A stretch of 64,000 nt of DNA, from NCBI GenBank assembly GCA_014773175.1, contig VXCM01000981.1:217483-281482 (forward strand). Direction: 5' to 3'. This DNA comes from Lucifuga dentata (taxonomy: Eukaryota > Chordata > Actinopteri > Ophidiiformes > Bythitidae). Positions 25,255 through 37,069 of the stretch are shown here, piece by piece. How positions within the stretch are numbered: the stretch's first letter is position 1; each line of letters starts with the position of its first letter. The position numbers and the translations under genes were made by a program. The notes below the pieces were generated by a model, which was not told the origin of the DNA, made no database searches, and worked only from the letters and a program-made list of their open reading frames with translations.

Positions 25255-27759
25255 ATGGCAACTTGTGACTCTCCCCCTATGGTGTCGTCACGGCAGCAGG
25301 AACATGGTGGCCAGAAGCTGGACGCTGCTGCTGAGGACAACTCTGTTGTCGCCATGGAGACCAGTGTCACCAACAGCAACAGTGCCAACAACAACCAAAT
25401 GTCGCCTGTCGTCATTGGAGAGCTGGAGAATGGCCTTGGAGAGCCTGCTGTGAGCCCGCTGAGGTCCACTGCTACCCCCACCACTGTTAGTGCAACCACC
25501 GACCCTATAACTGAACACAGTCGGAGAGAAAGCTTTACTACCGGCAACAACAGGAGTGTTACCGGGACTTTACCAGGAGTGGGAGGAGGAGCGGCTTTGG
25601 GTTCGGACTGTTCTGCCCCTGCCACATCTCCCGTGGCGCCGGCAAAAGAGATCCCCTGCAACGAATGTTCTAGCTCCTTCTCAAGTTTACAGAAATATAT
25701 GGAGCACCACTGCCCCAACGCCCGCTTGCCTGCCGCTGGAGGTCATGAGGATGGTGAGGAGGTTGAAGAGATGGTAGGGGAGGAAAGTGAAGATGAGGAA
25801 GAGCGTGAGGGCATTGCTGCAGAAGTTGGCGAAATGAACAGTGAGATAGAGATGGAGATGGAAGAGGAAAGCGATGTGGAGAACCTGTGCGGCGAGATCA
25901 TCTACCAGCCTGATGGCTCTGCCTTCATCCTGGAGGACTCCAAAGAGCAGTGTGGCAACCTGGGGGGGCACTCTGAGGCTCTCCAATTCAGGAGCCTGCT
26001 GTCCCCCCAGAACTTCCCCAATGCTCAGGCCAGCAGTGGCCAAAGTAGCCTGAGCCCTGGGGGGGAGCGGTTGGAGCAGCCCGCTGCACCCATGTCCTTC
26101 TACCCCCAGATCATCAACACCTTCCACATCGCCTCATCCCTGGGGAGCAAATCCCTGGTGGCCGACCACCCCTCCTTCCCAAATACCTCAGCTGGAGGGT
26201 TGGTGGGCACTGGTCCCACGTTGCACAGTTTTCGTGTATATGACCTCCGCCACAAGAATGATAAAGACTATTTGACGGCGGATGGTGCAGCCAAAAACTC
26301 CTGTGTGTCCAAAGATGTCCCCAACAATGTGGACTTGTCCAAGTTTGAGGGCTGTGTGGCCGATGGGCGGCGGAAGCCTGTGCTGATGTGTTTCCTGTGC
26401 AAGCTGTCATTTGGCTATAGCCGCTCCTTCGTGACGCATGCTGTCCATGACCACCGTATAGCCCTGAATGAGCAGGAGCAGAAGCTGCTGAGCAACAAGC
26501 ACGTCTCTGCTATCATCCAGGGTATTGGCAAGGACAAAGAACCTCTTATAAGCTTTCTGGAACCAAAAAAAACCCCAAACTCTGTGCTACCCCACTTTCC
26601 CACGCCTGCCAACTTCCTAGGGCCAGACGCGGGGCTCCGCGGCTTGTGGAACGCTTTCCACAGTAATGGGGAGAATGCCGATTCCCTTCAGGCAGGTTTT
26701 GCTTTCTTGAAGGGCAGTGCCAGCAGCTCCTCCAATGACCAAACCCCCAGAACCCAAACCATGCCAAAGGCCGAGACCAACCCAAACCTTGGGGGAGGGG
26801 CTGGTGCCCACAGAACCCTCAGTAGGAGTTCTGCTGCTGCTGCTGCCACTGGTGGCAACCTGGAGGGCCGGAACTCTGATAGTGACTGCAAGGGCCATGT
26901 TAGGGACAGATGCACTTTGCAACCCAATAGGCCGGACATGAGCCAGTACCCACCCATCAAGCAGGAGCCCGGTGCGGTGGGAGGAGAAAGTTTGGAGCAA
27001 GATGATGATGCTTACTCCAATGGTGGTGGATTAGAAATGGAGGCAGATGAGGAGGAGGAGCAGGCCATGACCATGGCGATGACAGGCCAGCAGGCCAAAA
27101 GCACCAGTAGCAAAGATTTCCCTCTCTTAAACCAAAGGATTTCCCCTCTGTCCAACAATGTGCTAAAGTTCAACAGTGACAGCAAAGGGCCTGCATCCAC
27201 CTCCTCTTCCTCCTTGCCTGTGTGTGAGAAGCTGGACATGGAGAAGGGCTGTTTGTCCACTGCACTGGCAGCTGCCAGAGAGCGAGAGAGCAGCAACGAT
27301 TCAACCACTGAAGCCTTGGCAGGACGGGATGGATCGTCGCCTTCCTCCAACCCCCTAGACATGATAATGATGCGCAGAGATGATGAAAGTCCTGGGCCCA
27401 TGCACCAACACACAGGAAACTCCAGTACACCTGGAACCCCAGGGACACCTGGGACTCCTGGTCCAGGTGAAGGGTCACCAGGCAGTGGGGTGGAATGTCC
27501 CAAGTGTGACACAGTCTTGGGGTCCTCGCGGTCCCTGGGAGGACACATGACGATGATGCATTCACGTAACTCCTGCAAGACTCTGAAGTGTCCCAAGTGT
27601 AACTGGCACTACAAGTACCAGCAGACCCTGGATGCCCACATGAAGGAGAAACATCCAGAGTCTGGTGGATCATGTGTGTACTGCCGCACAGGACAGCCTC
27701 ACCCGCGTTTAGCAAGAGGCGAAAGCTATACCTGTGGATACAAGCCTTTCCGCTGTGAG
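25255..27759 (+). CDS. zfhx4: zfhx4 first coding exon (residues 1-835)
   Basis: This exon encodes 835 codons. The acceptor is a pyrimidine tract ending CTCAG at 25208. The start is ATG 25255, with A at -3 and G at +4 (strong Kozak), and an in-frame stop lies at 25231. A GTG at 25246 can extend the frame but is not a credible start. Features in order: low-complexity S/T/N-rich N-terminus; C2HC-type finger C135-C138-H151-C153; acidic block about 165-209; conserved GEIIYQPDGSAF at 213-224; PQIINTFHIASS near 284-295; C2H2 finger C379-C382-H395-H400; IQGIGKDKEPLISFLEPKK; a second acidic and S-rich region about 590-720; a short (GTP)n tract about 728-736; fingers C748-C751-H764-H769 and C779-C782-H795-H800; and a CVYC motif at 807-810. 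The exon ends inside the next finger, after C834-E835. The donor is GAG|GTCTGT, which is weak. Confidence 0.96.
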
Positions 27760-28435
27760 GTCTGTCTGGCTCATATTCCATGTTGATTCCTGTTTATAGC
27801 TCCTTTAGCTACCAGCCATATTTTGTTGTTGTTTAGTTGTCTGTTTTCTAAATATGTCTATGCCTTTAAAAAAAAAAAAATTACTCTGTGCATCCTATCT
27901 GCCATAGATGGGCTTTATAAGCTGAATTTTCTTAATTTAAGCAAAAGTAGACACCATGCTGGATCAACATGAATTTTTATTTACAATGACCTACTGTTTT
28001 ATTTTAAAGTGCATTTGAAGGCACACATCTAACTAATTGAGGCAAATTCTGGAAGAGAATATCTTCAGTCTGATTTTTTTTTTTTTTTTTTNTTTTTTTT
28101 TTTTTTTTTGAATGTATGCTATTTGTTGTCTCAGAGGCAGGGTGGGGGGTTAAATATGTTTGTCTCATCTTTTTCTTCAACTGTACCTTTCACAACTTCA
28201 AGGTAAAGATGACTCAAATATGTCTGAGTTAAGAAATTCAGGATTTTACATCTAAATAATTCCTGCATAACTATTTCAGTCTAAGTTGTTAGTGTATTTG
28301 ATTGTAATTTAATTATTTTGACAGTCATCAATGCATTTGATATTTTATAATGACACATTATAACATTATAACTCATGCACTGATAAATCAATTCTTTTTT
28401 TTTTTTTTTTTTTNTTTTTTTTTTTTTTTTTTTAG
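27760..28435 (+). other. zfhx4: zfhx4 intron between residues 835 and 836
   Basis: 676-bp GT-AG intron with two T homopolymers, each broken by an N (28092 and 28414); the second abuts the acceptor. Reading through the donor gives V-C-L-A-H-I-P-C then TGA (27784-27786). Confidence 0.95.
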
Positions 28436-28648
28436 GTGTGCAACTACTCAACCACCACCAAAGGCAACCTGAGCATCCACATGCAGTCAGACAAGCATCT
28501 GAATAACGTACAAACACTCCAGAACGGTGGCAGTGAGGCCCAGTACAACCACAACAATGCCACCCCTGTACCCAGTGCCAGCCTTGGTGGAGGCTGTGGT
28601 GCACCCTCGCCATCCAAACCCAAACAGAAGCCCACTTGGCGCTGTGAG
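28436..28648 (+). CDS. zfhx4: zfhx4 second coding exon (residues 836-906)
   Basis: This is a 213-bp exon with phase 0 at both ends. It completes the finger begun in the previous exon: C834 and C837, then H850 and H856 in the block [20 protein letters not shown] linker follows containing [13 protein letters not shown], ending in WRCE. Those last residues are the first half of the next finger, with C905 its first zinc ligand. The acceptor is TTTAG at 28435 behind a long T tract that is broken by an N at 28414, so the true tract length is unknown. The donor is GAG|GTAATG after 28648. The exon is symmetric and starts and stops at the same position within a CEVC motif, so it could in principle be skipped without breaking the frame or the finger fold. 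Confidence 0.95.
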
Positions 28649-28985
28649 GTAATGAAACAGAGCATCATTGTAACCCTGTGGCAGCTACATACCAATTTGC
28701 TTGTTGCATCTCCACAGTGAGCCAGTTATTTCCCTCTGGGTCAGTGTGTCTATTATTTTTCTTGGCTGCATTATCTGACCTCTGGTCAGTATAAAACAGA
28801 ATTTCTCAAATTCTTGCATGATCTCCAAATATTAATGGAAGCCATTAGAAATTCAGTATCAGCTGCACAAAATTACAGTGCTTATGTCACTTATTCTTTT
28901 GACAATCAAGATATTATCATTACTTCATGTGGTGATTTTATGTTTATTGAACACTCATAAAAATATCCTGCTTTACTTCCAACAG
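28649..28985 (+). other. zfhx4: zfhx4 intron between residues 906 and 907
   Basis: 337-bp GT-AG intron, AT-rich, no repeats of note; acceptor TTACTTCCAACAG. Confidence 0.95.
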
Positions 28986-29280
28986 GTGTGCGACTATGAG
29001 ACCAATGTCGCACGGAACTTGCGAATCCACATGACCAGCGAGAAACATATGCACAACATGATGCTGCTGCAGCAAAACATGAAGCAGATCCAGCACAGCC
29101 TCCATCTGGGCCTGGCCCCGGCCGAGGCGGAGCTTTACCAGTACTACCTGGCTCAGAATATGGGCCTGGCAGGCGTCAAATTGGAGAACCCGGCTGGCAG
29201 CAGTGGACCAGACACCCAGATGATGATTAACCCATTCCAGTTCGACCCTGCAACCGCAGCTGCACTTGGATCTGGCTTAG
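28986..29280 (+). CDS. zfhx4: zfhx4 third coding exon (residues 907-1004 plus one base)
   Basis: The acceptor is CTTCCAACAG at 28985. The exon opens with V907-C908 and completes a finger: C905, C908, H921 and H927 in [20 protein letters not shown]. It continues with the family motif [19 protein letters not shown] (immediately after the HMHN that follows the finger), then [15 protein letters not shown], a hallmark shared by ZFHX3 and ZFHX4. A segment resembling [15 protein letters not shown] follows. The exon is 295 bp and ends with one extra base: CTTAG|GTTAGT, with the final G at 29280 being the first base of the next codon. Reading through the donor gives a stop almost at once. The junction with the next exon reads L-V-N-S-D, which keeps the frame. 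Confidence 0.94.
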
Positions 29281-29437
29281 GTTAGTAGCCTTTCTTTTCA
29301 GTCTTTTTATATGTGTGATGTCTCTCTCTCTCTCTTGAGATATATATATATATATCTATATATATAGATATATATATATATATATCTATATATATGTTGT
29401 TCTGCAAAAAAATAGCTTTTTTTTAAACACACTGTGT

Positions 29438-29475
<38 letters not shown>

Positions 29476-31073
29476 TTTTTTGCAGAACAACATGGTGTGA
29501 CAAACTGCCAGGTCTTGTGCAAAAGGTTTTTAGCATTATTGTCATCCTCAAGCTTGGTATCTGGTTTTCTTTGCTCATCTTTCACTTGGTCAGTTTTATC
29601 CATTTAATCTCATCTATATCTGATGCCACTGGGGTATTGTTTTTATCTTTATGTCTCTCCTTTCTTGTTCTCCATTTTCCTCCTCTTACCCTCTTCCTTC
29701 TTCTCTCTCTTTCTTCTTTCCTCCTCTTCCCTCTTACCTTTTCTTTTTCTGCTCCCATCTTTTTACCGTACCAGCCCCTCAGCCTCACCCTCTACTCTTT
29801 CTCTTTCGCTCTTATCTCTGCTCTCATATTGTCCCTCCGTCGTCTCCTTTCTCTGACCCTTCTCTCTGATTAAAAAATGATTATGTGACGCCACATGAGA
29901 ATTATTCTTAATCTTTCATTTGTAATTTTCTTAAGTCAGATTAATCCCTCCCATACACACACACACACACACCACCCCACCATCTCTCACCTTGAAGAGA
30001 AACACAAACATATACACACACACAGACACACAGCAGGAAGCGGATTCCCATAGGAGTGAGAGAGATTTAACAATGACCCTGCAGTGTTACACACCCACTC
30101 CCTCCTCTAGTGTGGAGGTCACAGCTCAGCTAGCAGATGTACTCTCAGTGAATTACACTGATAACACACAGCTCCCCATCGCGAGCGCAGCTATACATAG
30201 ATTTAGCTGGTATAAACTTGATATTTTTATATACAGATAGATGCAAGTATGGCAGATTTACATATTTTTTTTAATTTATCCTCATCCTTTTGTAATCACA
30301 ATTTAACTTAAAAGACATCTACGCAAACACACATCAGCTTCTTGTTCAGGCTTCTACTAATTGAGGGATTTTTAAAATCAGTCAGATAATGTGTGATTGT
30401 TAAGATCTTTGTCCTCCAAATACCGTGTTGAAACACGTTGAGCTTTTGTGACATGCATAGAGAGACAAGGATGGGATCAAAGAAAGAGTTAATTGCATTT
30501 ACATGAATGGCAGATCTCGTTTTGTCCTAGGGAGGGTGGGAAGAAGAAAGGGAGAAAGTGTGTAATGCATTGATCAGCTTCTCAAATCTGTGTGTGGATG
30601 TGAGAAAGCCTGTAGTCATAAACCCGCTGTCCCACCATTGCTGAGAGCAGTAATTAAAACTACCTGATGAGCGATTTAGCGAGTTGAAAAGGATGATTGT
30701 AATTGATCCTGATTCAATCCTATTAGAGTTTTTTTAATAGACAAGACTTTGTAAGGAGCCCTAGTCATCTGTGAGGCTTTATTTTATCAAATCCTTTTGT
30801 GTGAGAGAGGCCTACATAGATGACTGTCTTCTCTCTCTCTGGTTTCATTTAATAAAAAGAGCCTTTTCTCTTTCTCTCTACCCTTTATCCTTTCCTACAC
30901 TCGCCAATCTGACACTTTCTTCAGTGCATCGTCTTTCTGTCATATTTCATGGTTTACACATAGCATTTCCTCAGTTGTGCCCACTGCCCACTTTCTCTCT
31001 GTTATCCCTCTGTGCACGTGTAAAATTTACCCCAAATTTAAACACCTTTCTGTCTCTCTTTTTTTTTCCACAG
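29281..31073 (+). other. zfhx4: zfhx4 intron splitting codon 1005
   Basis: 1793-bp GT-AG phase-1 intron. It begins with TA repeats (29339-29395) and a long hairpin (29394-29493), followed by a CT-rich stretch (29640-29870) whose + ORFs are spurious. The rest is unremarkable AT-rich sequence. Confidence 0.95.
29394..29493. repeat. 100-bp foldback (inverted repeat) next to a TA tract
   Basis: The left arm ATGTTGTTCTGC-A7-TAGCT matches the right arm AGCTA-T6-GCAGAACAACAT with a single indel. The inner arms AAACACAC and GTGTGTTT also pair. The T-rich left inner arm (8 T) is much shorter than the right A tract (30). It sits directly after alternating TA repeats. It could be a tiny foldback/MITE-like element inserted at TA, or a hairpin expanded by slippage. 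Confidence 0.75.
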
Positions 31074-31615
31074 TGAACAGTGACTTATCAGCAGAGTTGC
31101 GTCTCGCCAGCGGTCAACTGATGGCAGACGACCTCTCCCTGGTTTCCTCTGGTGGGATAGGAGGCATGTCCTCATCAGACCCCTCCCTTTCCTCCTTGTC
31201 ACCACCCATCAGCGACCCCTCACTACGTCTCTACCAGTGCGCCGTGTGCAACTGCTACTCTACGGACAGTCTGGAGGCTCTCAACGCCCACATCAACGCC
31301 GAACGCACCTTGCCCGAGGAGGAGTGGCGCTGCATGGTGGGCGACGTGTACCAGTGTAAGCTCTGCAGCTACAACACGCAGCTCAAGGCCAACTTTCAGC
31401 TGCACTGCAAGACAGACAAGCACATGCAGAAGCACCAGCTGGTGGCCCACATCAAGGAGGGAGGCAAGGCAAACCAGTGGAGATTAAAGTGTGTGGCCAT
31501 TGGCAATCCTGTGCACCTCAAGTGCAATGCCTGCGACTACTACAGCAACAGCGTGGATAAACTGAGGCTACATGCAACCAACCAGAGGCATGAGGCTGTC
31601 ATTCGCCTCTACAAG
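31074..31615 (+). CDS. zfhx4: zfhx4 fourth coding exon (residues 1005-1185)
   Basis: The acceptor is TTTTTTTTTCCACAG at 31073. The first codon is split across the intron and gives V1005. A linker containing [15 protein letters not shown] is followed by S/G/P-rich sequence. Then comes a degenerate finger with C1060, C1063 and a single obvious histidine, H1077; the second ligand is not seen. Two good fingers follow: C1099-C1102-H1115-H1121 ([20 protein letters not shown]) and C1155-C1158-H1171-H1177 ([18 protein letters not shown]). They are joined by the strongly family-specific [17 protein letters not shown] segment. The donor is AAG|GTAAAA after 31615, phase 0. Intron read-through adds a short tail and then a stop at 31660. 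Confidence 0.95.
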
Positions 31616-34600
31616 GTAAAAAAAAAAAGCTGTTTTCTCATTGTTAACGTTCTGCAGTAACGTTTGTTCTCTAAAATCTAAAATCTCCCAGCTGAGCAAA
31701 GAAAATGTTAGTCACAAACATTGATATGTTTCAAGAAAAAAGCCCACTTACAGATTGGAGATGAATTGTTTCTGCAGGACATTTACATTTTATAGAAATA
31801 CAGGGGATCTTACTGCTGTACAACTGCAGGGGAAACCTTTTTTTTCATCTCACTTTCAGCACAAGCATAAATGGTTTTGATTAAAGAGTTTGCTTTGCCC
31901 TCTAACTGCAATGTCACATGGATGTAATATTCCCATGAGAACGGAATGAGAAAGAAGGAAGAGGTCACGCTTAGAGTACCCAGGATGATTTCCAAGGGAA
32001 ATGGGTATATTTTCTGCTTTTGACCAACTGGGCTTTACTGTAACTGTTAATTATATACAGCTCACCAAATACCAGGATTCAGATGTTTAAGAGTTTTTGA
32101 TTAGCAGTGTTTTCATCTCATCTTTCAAGCTTGTGAAATTTCGGGAATAATTCAGGAATTAGTTCTTTTGACATGGTTTTGTAGACGTAATTACAGCTTA
32201 GTTTCACATTGCGCAATGGTACACATGGTATACAACCAGCATGATTTTACAGACAGTGCATGGGAACTAGTGAAAGATCCAATTTGGACCAGGTTAAATT
32301 ATGGACAATTATAACCTTCTTTTACTTAATGATTGCTGTGATAAAATATATATTTTTAAAGTTTCATACTGTAGATATTTAAATGAAAATTTCTAGAAAT
32401 ATATCTCCAATTTACACCACAGAGCCATATATGTTCATACTTCCCTGTCCTTTTAGCCAAAGGGTGAATAGGAGGTGCAATGAGATATAACCTGGATGTG
32501 AGTTTACCACCCTAGTTTCCCATTAGAGTGGGAAACTTCCACAGGACTCTCTTATTTAACTAATGAATCCCCTTCACATTTGGAACAATGAAAGGTCTCT
32601 GCAACAAATTTCCAACAAAGCCAATATTTGGCATCTTTCTTCTCTCTAATATATTTAAGGTGATTTAGTGTGTCAGACGTCTCCTTCAGCTTAATGGGAT
32701 GCTGCTACATTTCCGAGGCTTTGACCTACAGTATAGGATCAAGTGCATTACATTAATGAGGATTTCTTTACTACTGTACGCAACATTTGGCAGTGGTAGG
32801 TGTTTGTTGTTGTGTATGTTCTGTCCCAAAAGTAAAGAGAGGAGGAGTAAGAGGATATAAAAAATAATGTTCTACTGATGGTTTTATTTGAAATAGAAGA
32901 TACAACTTGAATTTCATTTTTTATTGTTATTTACCTGCTTTTACGTTAGGAAGACCTGTTTGTCAATCATGCGCCAAATCCTACATTGGATTTTTAAAAT
33001 TATAATAATTTTTATATTGTATAATTTTGGCTATATTTCATAATTGACAGAGCAAAGATGGGTCAGAGAGAATGACCTGCAACAAAGATTTTAATCAAGA
33101 TTTGAATATAAAATGTTACAGTGTGAGTCCACTGACCTATCTGACTATGATACCTTATTAGGAATTTCATTTATTTCGATATCTGTGACTGAGCCCTACT
33201 TTCAGTACAAAGGCTTGAGTGGATTAAACAGGTTAGCTTTCTTAGCGTTATTTAAAATTTTAAATTTTCCTCACTGAACTAAACAGAATGTACACTGAAC
33301 TGTGCAGAGGATGAGGTGGAGATCTGGACACACATTTTTCCCTAGATTCCTAAATATTTGGGCTGGAGTTAGTGTTTTTAAATTCAATAAATTGTTATTT
33401 TCAAACATCTTAAACTTCCTAATTAGAACAAAATTCTATAATAAGTTCATTAGCTCATTGAATTTATCCAGTTCTGTCTCGTATCTATGTCTGTCTTGCT
33501 TTATTCCCACAAAAATGCTAAAATGAAGACTGTTTAAGCGTGTGTTAGTGAAGGTTTTGTGTATCTCTGGAAATGTAACATGAACCATTTTGATAATGGA
33601 GATTCTGATCTTCCTTAAATTTTCACATGCAGCTCTGCTCATAGGAATCTGGATTGTTTTTCACAGTTAATGCCAATGGGCTTGTATCAGTAAAGCAGTG
33701 TTTTCACACTACTGCTGCCTGTACATTGTCTGTGTTAGCTGAGGTCTTAACCTATAGAATCAGCTTGATTAATGTATCCTAATCGGGATCTCCTTACTGT
33801 CAGAGGGAGCCTTCGGCAGTACTGTGTGTTTGTGTGTTTGCATGCATTTCGGAGAGTTGAGCCACTTTTGGCAACTGTTTCAGTTGATTTAGTATGAGCC
33901 AATAGTCAGATAGGTTACCAAGGTTACGCTGAACATTGGCAGCCATTTAATCATGCAAACACAGCTATTTATATCAGTTGTGATTAGAGTGAAAATGTAC
34001 AAACCCAAGAAGCACAACCAGCAGGAAGAAAATGAAACATTAATGCTTGTCTGAGTATATTCTTATTTTAATTTTTTTTTTCTTATTTTGTTGCCAAAGA
34101 AAGAAAAAATACTGCAGGGGGAGTATACACAAACATTATTGCCCTTATGTCTCCCCAGAGAACACATGAGAGTGGGGGAATTTGGCCAAGGAAAGCGAGG
34201 GTCATCCCAATGCCCCCTGTGTGCACCCATACACCCCATACCTCATCTACCCACCCACCTACCTCACAGCCTTCTACAAATCTGTTCCACAGATGACGCT
34301 TTTAATGCCTCTGGCAGAATTCCCACTATTTTACCCTTGGACATGTGGTAGTAAAGTGGAGAGAGCAAGGGAGGGAGAGAAAGCATAGAGCAGAGAAGTA
34401 GGGAAAGCAGAGGGAAAAAAAAATCATTTCTTTATTTGACCAGAAAAACACCTCTCCTTTTATGTATTGGCAGAGGTGAAAAGCACATGGGGATGAAGGT
34501 AGCTTGGCCGGGTGCATAAAAGATCCGAGTGTTGACGACTTTACCATCTGGTTTTTTTGGAAACAGAGAATATCTTTATGGCATGGGAAACCATTTGAAG

Positions 34601-35372
34601 ATACAAACAAAAAGCATATTCAGGAGATTTTATGGCTGCTTTGTAGCAGCGATGGAGTACTTCTGAGGGGAATTGAGAATTTGAAAGTGCTTTTTTTTTT
34701 TCAGACTTTGAAACAGCAAGGGGGAAATGACATTAGCAGCACATGGACATCAAGTCATCTGGTGTCCAAGGCGCAGCAGGTGGCGCAGGAAGTAATAGGC
34801 CTTATATGGAAAAACGGATGTCTACGCCTCGCTGTCTAGAAAACTGATTGGTATAACAGTGCTTTTTTTTTTTTGTTTTGTTTTGTTTTTTTGTTTTTAT
34901 AAATACAGCCTTTTCCACATCGCCTTTTACATTAAATCTGGTCTTGAAGTGTGTAATACAACGTCATCTCAGCTGCAGAGTACAAATCTGTGCTTTCCCT
35001 GAGAAACGCTGTCGATGACCAATATGGAATATGTTTCAACACAGCAGCTTGTAAGGAAAGCTCAACATTAAATGGTGTTGTAGCATAGCGTGTCCATAGC
35101 TGGCCTGGCGAGTGTTTGGGTTAACATCAAATATGATGATGTATGGCTTCGTTAGGATTTTTAATAACAAACATTGGCCTTAATGCACATGGAGACAGGA
35201 GTAAATCTGTCAGTGCCATTCACAAGTGCTGCGGGCAAGTAGGGGGTTTGGTTTGTAGTGTGTGTGTGTGTGTGTGTGTCCTACATAGCTTTGAGGTTGG
35301 GATCTAGACTATGCTTGCCCCTGGGTCATTTGGAGTTGAGAATGTTCATGGTCAATGTGGCATGGTCAAGGA

Positions 35373-35373
<1 letters not shown>

Positions 35374-35426
<53 letters not shown>

Positions 35427-35490
35427 TATATTTTTCTGTCTTAGGCCATGGCACCTGTTTCTCAGATGGCTGTCCGAATAAATCATAAAC
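35374..35490 (+). repeat. (CA)n-linked dispersed repeat, copy 1
   Basis: A CA run (35374-35425) is followed by CATTAT, then GCACCTGTTTCTCAGATGGC (35451-35470) and TGTCCGAATAAATCATAAAC. The same order occurs at 45271-45390, so this is one copy of an interspersed sequence. Confidence 0.7.
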
Positions 35491-35513
35491 CTCTGCTCCT
35501 CCCCCATTCATGC

Positions 35514-35514
35514 C

Positions 35515-35550
<36 letters not shown>

Positions 35551-35551
35551 C
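35514..35551. repeat. (CTGT)n microsatellite
   Basis: About nine tetranucleotide units. Confidence 0.95.
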
Positions 35552-35705
35552 TGCTTTCCGTCATAATTCAAGTGGAAATGGACATCCGGAGTCCACTGCA
35601 CATTTCCATATCTCTGTTTTTCTTTTCATTAATTTTTTCCCCTTCCTTCCTTTCCCCTGCGCTCGCCTTTGAACTCAGAATCTTAGCCTCATAAAATACT
35701 CATCT

Positions 35706-35744
<39 letters not shown>

Positions 35745-36224
35745 CAGATATCTAGATGGTGGGATTTGTTATGAGTGGAAACAGTGCATGTTGAGATCAT
35801 AGACCATGGTCTCTCTCTCTCTCTCTCTCTCTCTGTCTGTCTCTGACACTCACTCTTTGTTTCCCTTTTTGTCTCAAATTCTTTCTATCTCTTATTCTCT
35901 CTTTCTCTCTCTCCCCTGGGGAGCAGGAGATAGGCCATCTCATTACCCATGATCCTCTTGGCAACACCATGACCAGGAAGCAAGGGGAGGGGGGTGAATT
36001 AAACGAAGGGGGTATAGGAAGAGAAGAGAGGAAAAGATGCCTCAAAAAATAGGATTCCCCTTTTCTTTGTATTTTTTCTTGCCCCCCTTCCATCACATCC
36101 ATAGGACATCTTTTCCTTCAATATTCCACCGCTTCCCCCCTCCCTTACATTTTATTCTCCTCCGTCTCTCTTAGATGGAGGCTGTGCATCTGTGATATTA
36201 AGTCTACTGCTGTGCCTTGGCTAT

Positions 36225-36440
36225 TAGCGAGGGTCAACCCTGCCCACTTTCATTTGAAAATCAAATGGCTCTATATATATGCAGCCCAAATTATTGGACT
36301 GTCATTTGGACCCATGATGGGGAAATGGACAGGAGATTGACTCTCCTAGATTTGCATAAAAAGCCATTGTGCTGGCTCTAGAAATAGAAAAGAGACTGGA
36401 TCCATTTCAAATGCATGGCACCATTTATGACACACTTGGA
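36225..36440. promoter_or_regulatory. candidate conserved non-coding element
   Basis: About 215 bp of repeat-free complex sequence (TTTGAAAATCAAATGGC, CCCAAATTATTGGACTGTC, GATTTGCATAAAAAGCC) in an otherwise microsatellite-filled intron. ATTTGCAT is an octamer in reverse. Not aligned. Confidence 0.35.
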
Positions 36441-36782
36441 GAAATGTATACGTGCATACAAAAGTAAGAGTATGTGTTCATTCATATACACACTCATGCA
36501 CAATCGTCATCTCCATCATCAATGACCATTTTCCACTTGATCCCATGTCCTGCTTGTTGCAAACACAGGATCTTGATCACTGCATCTGTGTTGTACAGAC
36601 TTATTTAAAGAGGCAGTATTGTCTGCAAAAAGAGGAATGTTCACAGACACTTCACACTAGATGCTATTTGACTGCAAGATATAGATTTTCATGTTCTGTC
36701 ATGGAGACGGGTGATGCAGCCTGCAGCTGAGAGTTCAGCCCTGTAAACCTGAGGAGACGAATGTCTGTCTCTCCTACAAGCT

Positions 36783-36783
<1 letters not shown>

Positions 36784-36835
<52 letters not shown>
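36784..36835. repeat. (CT)n microsatellite
   Basis: About 26 CT units. Confidence 0.95.
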
Positions 36836-36836
<1 letters not shown>

Positions 36837-36942
36837 AGGCGAAGAGACGCCGGTTAGTAGATTATTCAAATCGTCTCCTCTTTCACCTGCGTCAGGATTA
36901 CAATGGAAATCTTTCAGAGGTCTGGGCGGGGTGGTGAAGTGG

Positions 36943-37069
36943 GGGATGGAGGGTGGCAGCTAATTAAAGCATAAAAGCAGGTGTGTGTTGTGTGTGTGTG
37001 TGTGTNGGGATGGAGGGTGGCAGCTAATTAAAGCATAAAAGCAGGTGTGTGTTGTGTGTGTGTGTGTGT
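36943..37069. repeat. 63-bp direct duplication around a single N (likely assembly artefact)
   Basis: Bases 36943-37005 and 37007-37069 are identical, with N at 37006. The second copy continues into a longer TG run. Confidence 0.9.

Noticed and set aside
25239..25718. Minus-strand ORF of 159 codons over the first coding exon
   Set aside because: Shadow of the zfhx4 frame. Composition follows the sense codons, and there are no domains.
27012..27781. Minus-strand ORFs of 194 and 203 codons over the end of the first coding exon
   Set aside because: Antisense shadows of strongly conserved zinc-finger coding sequence.
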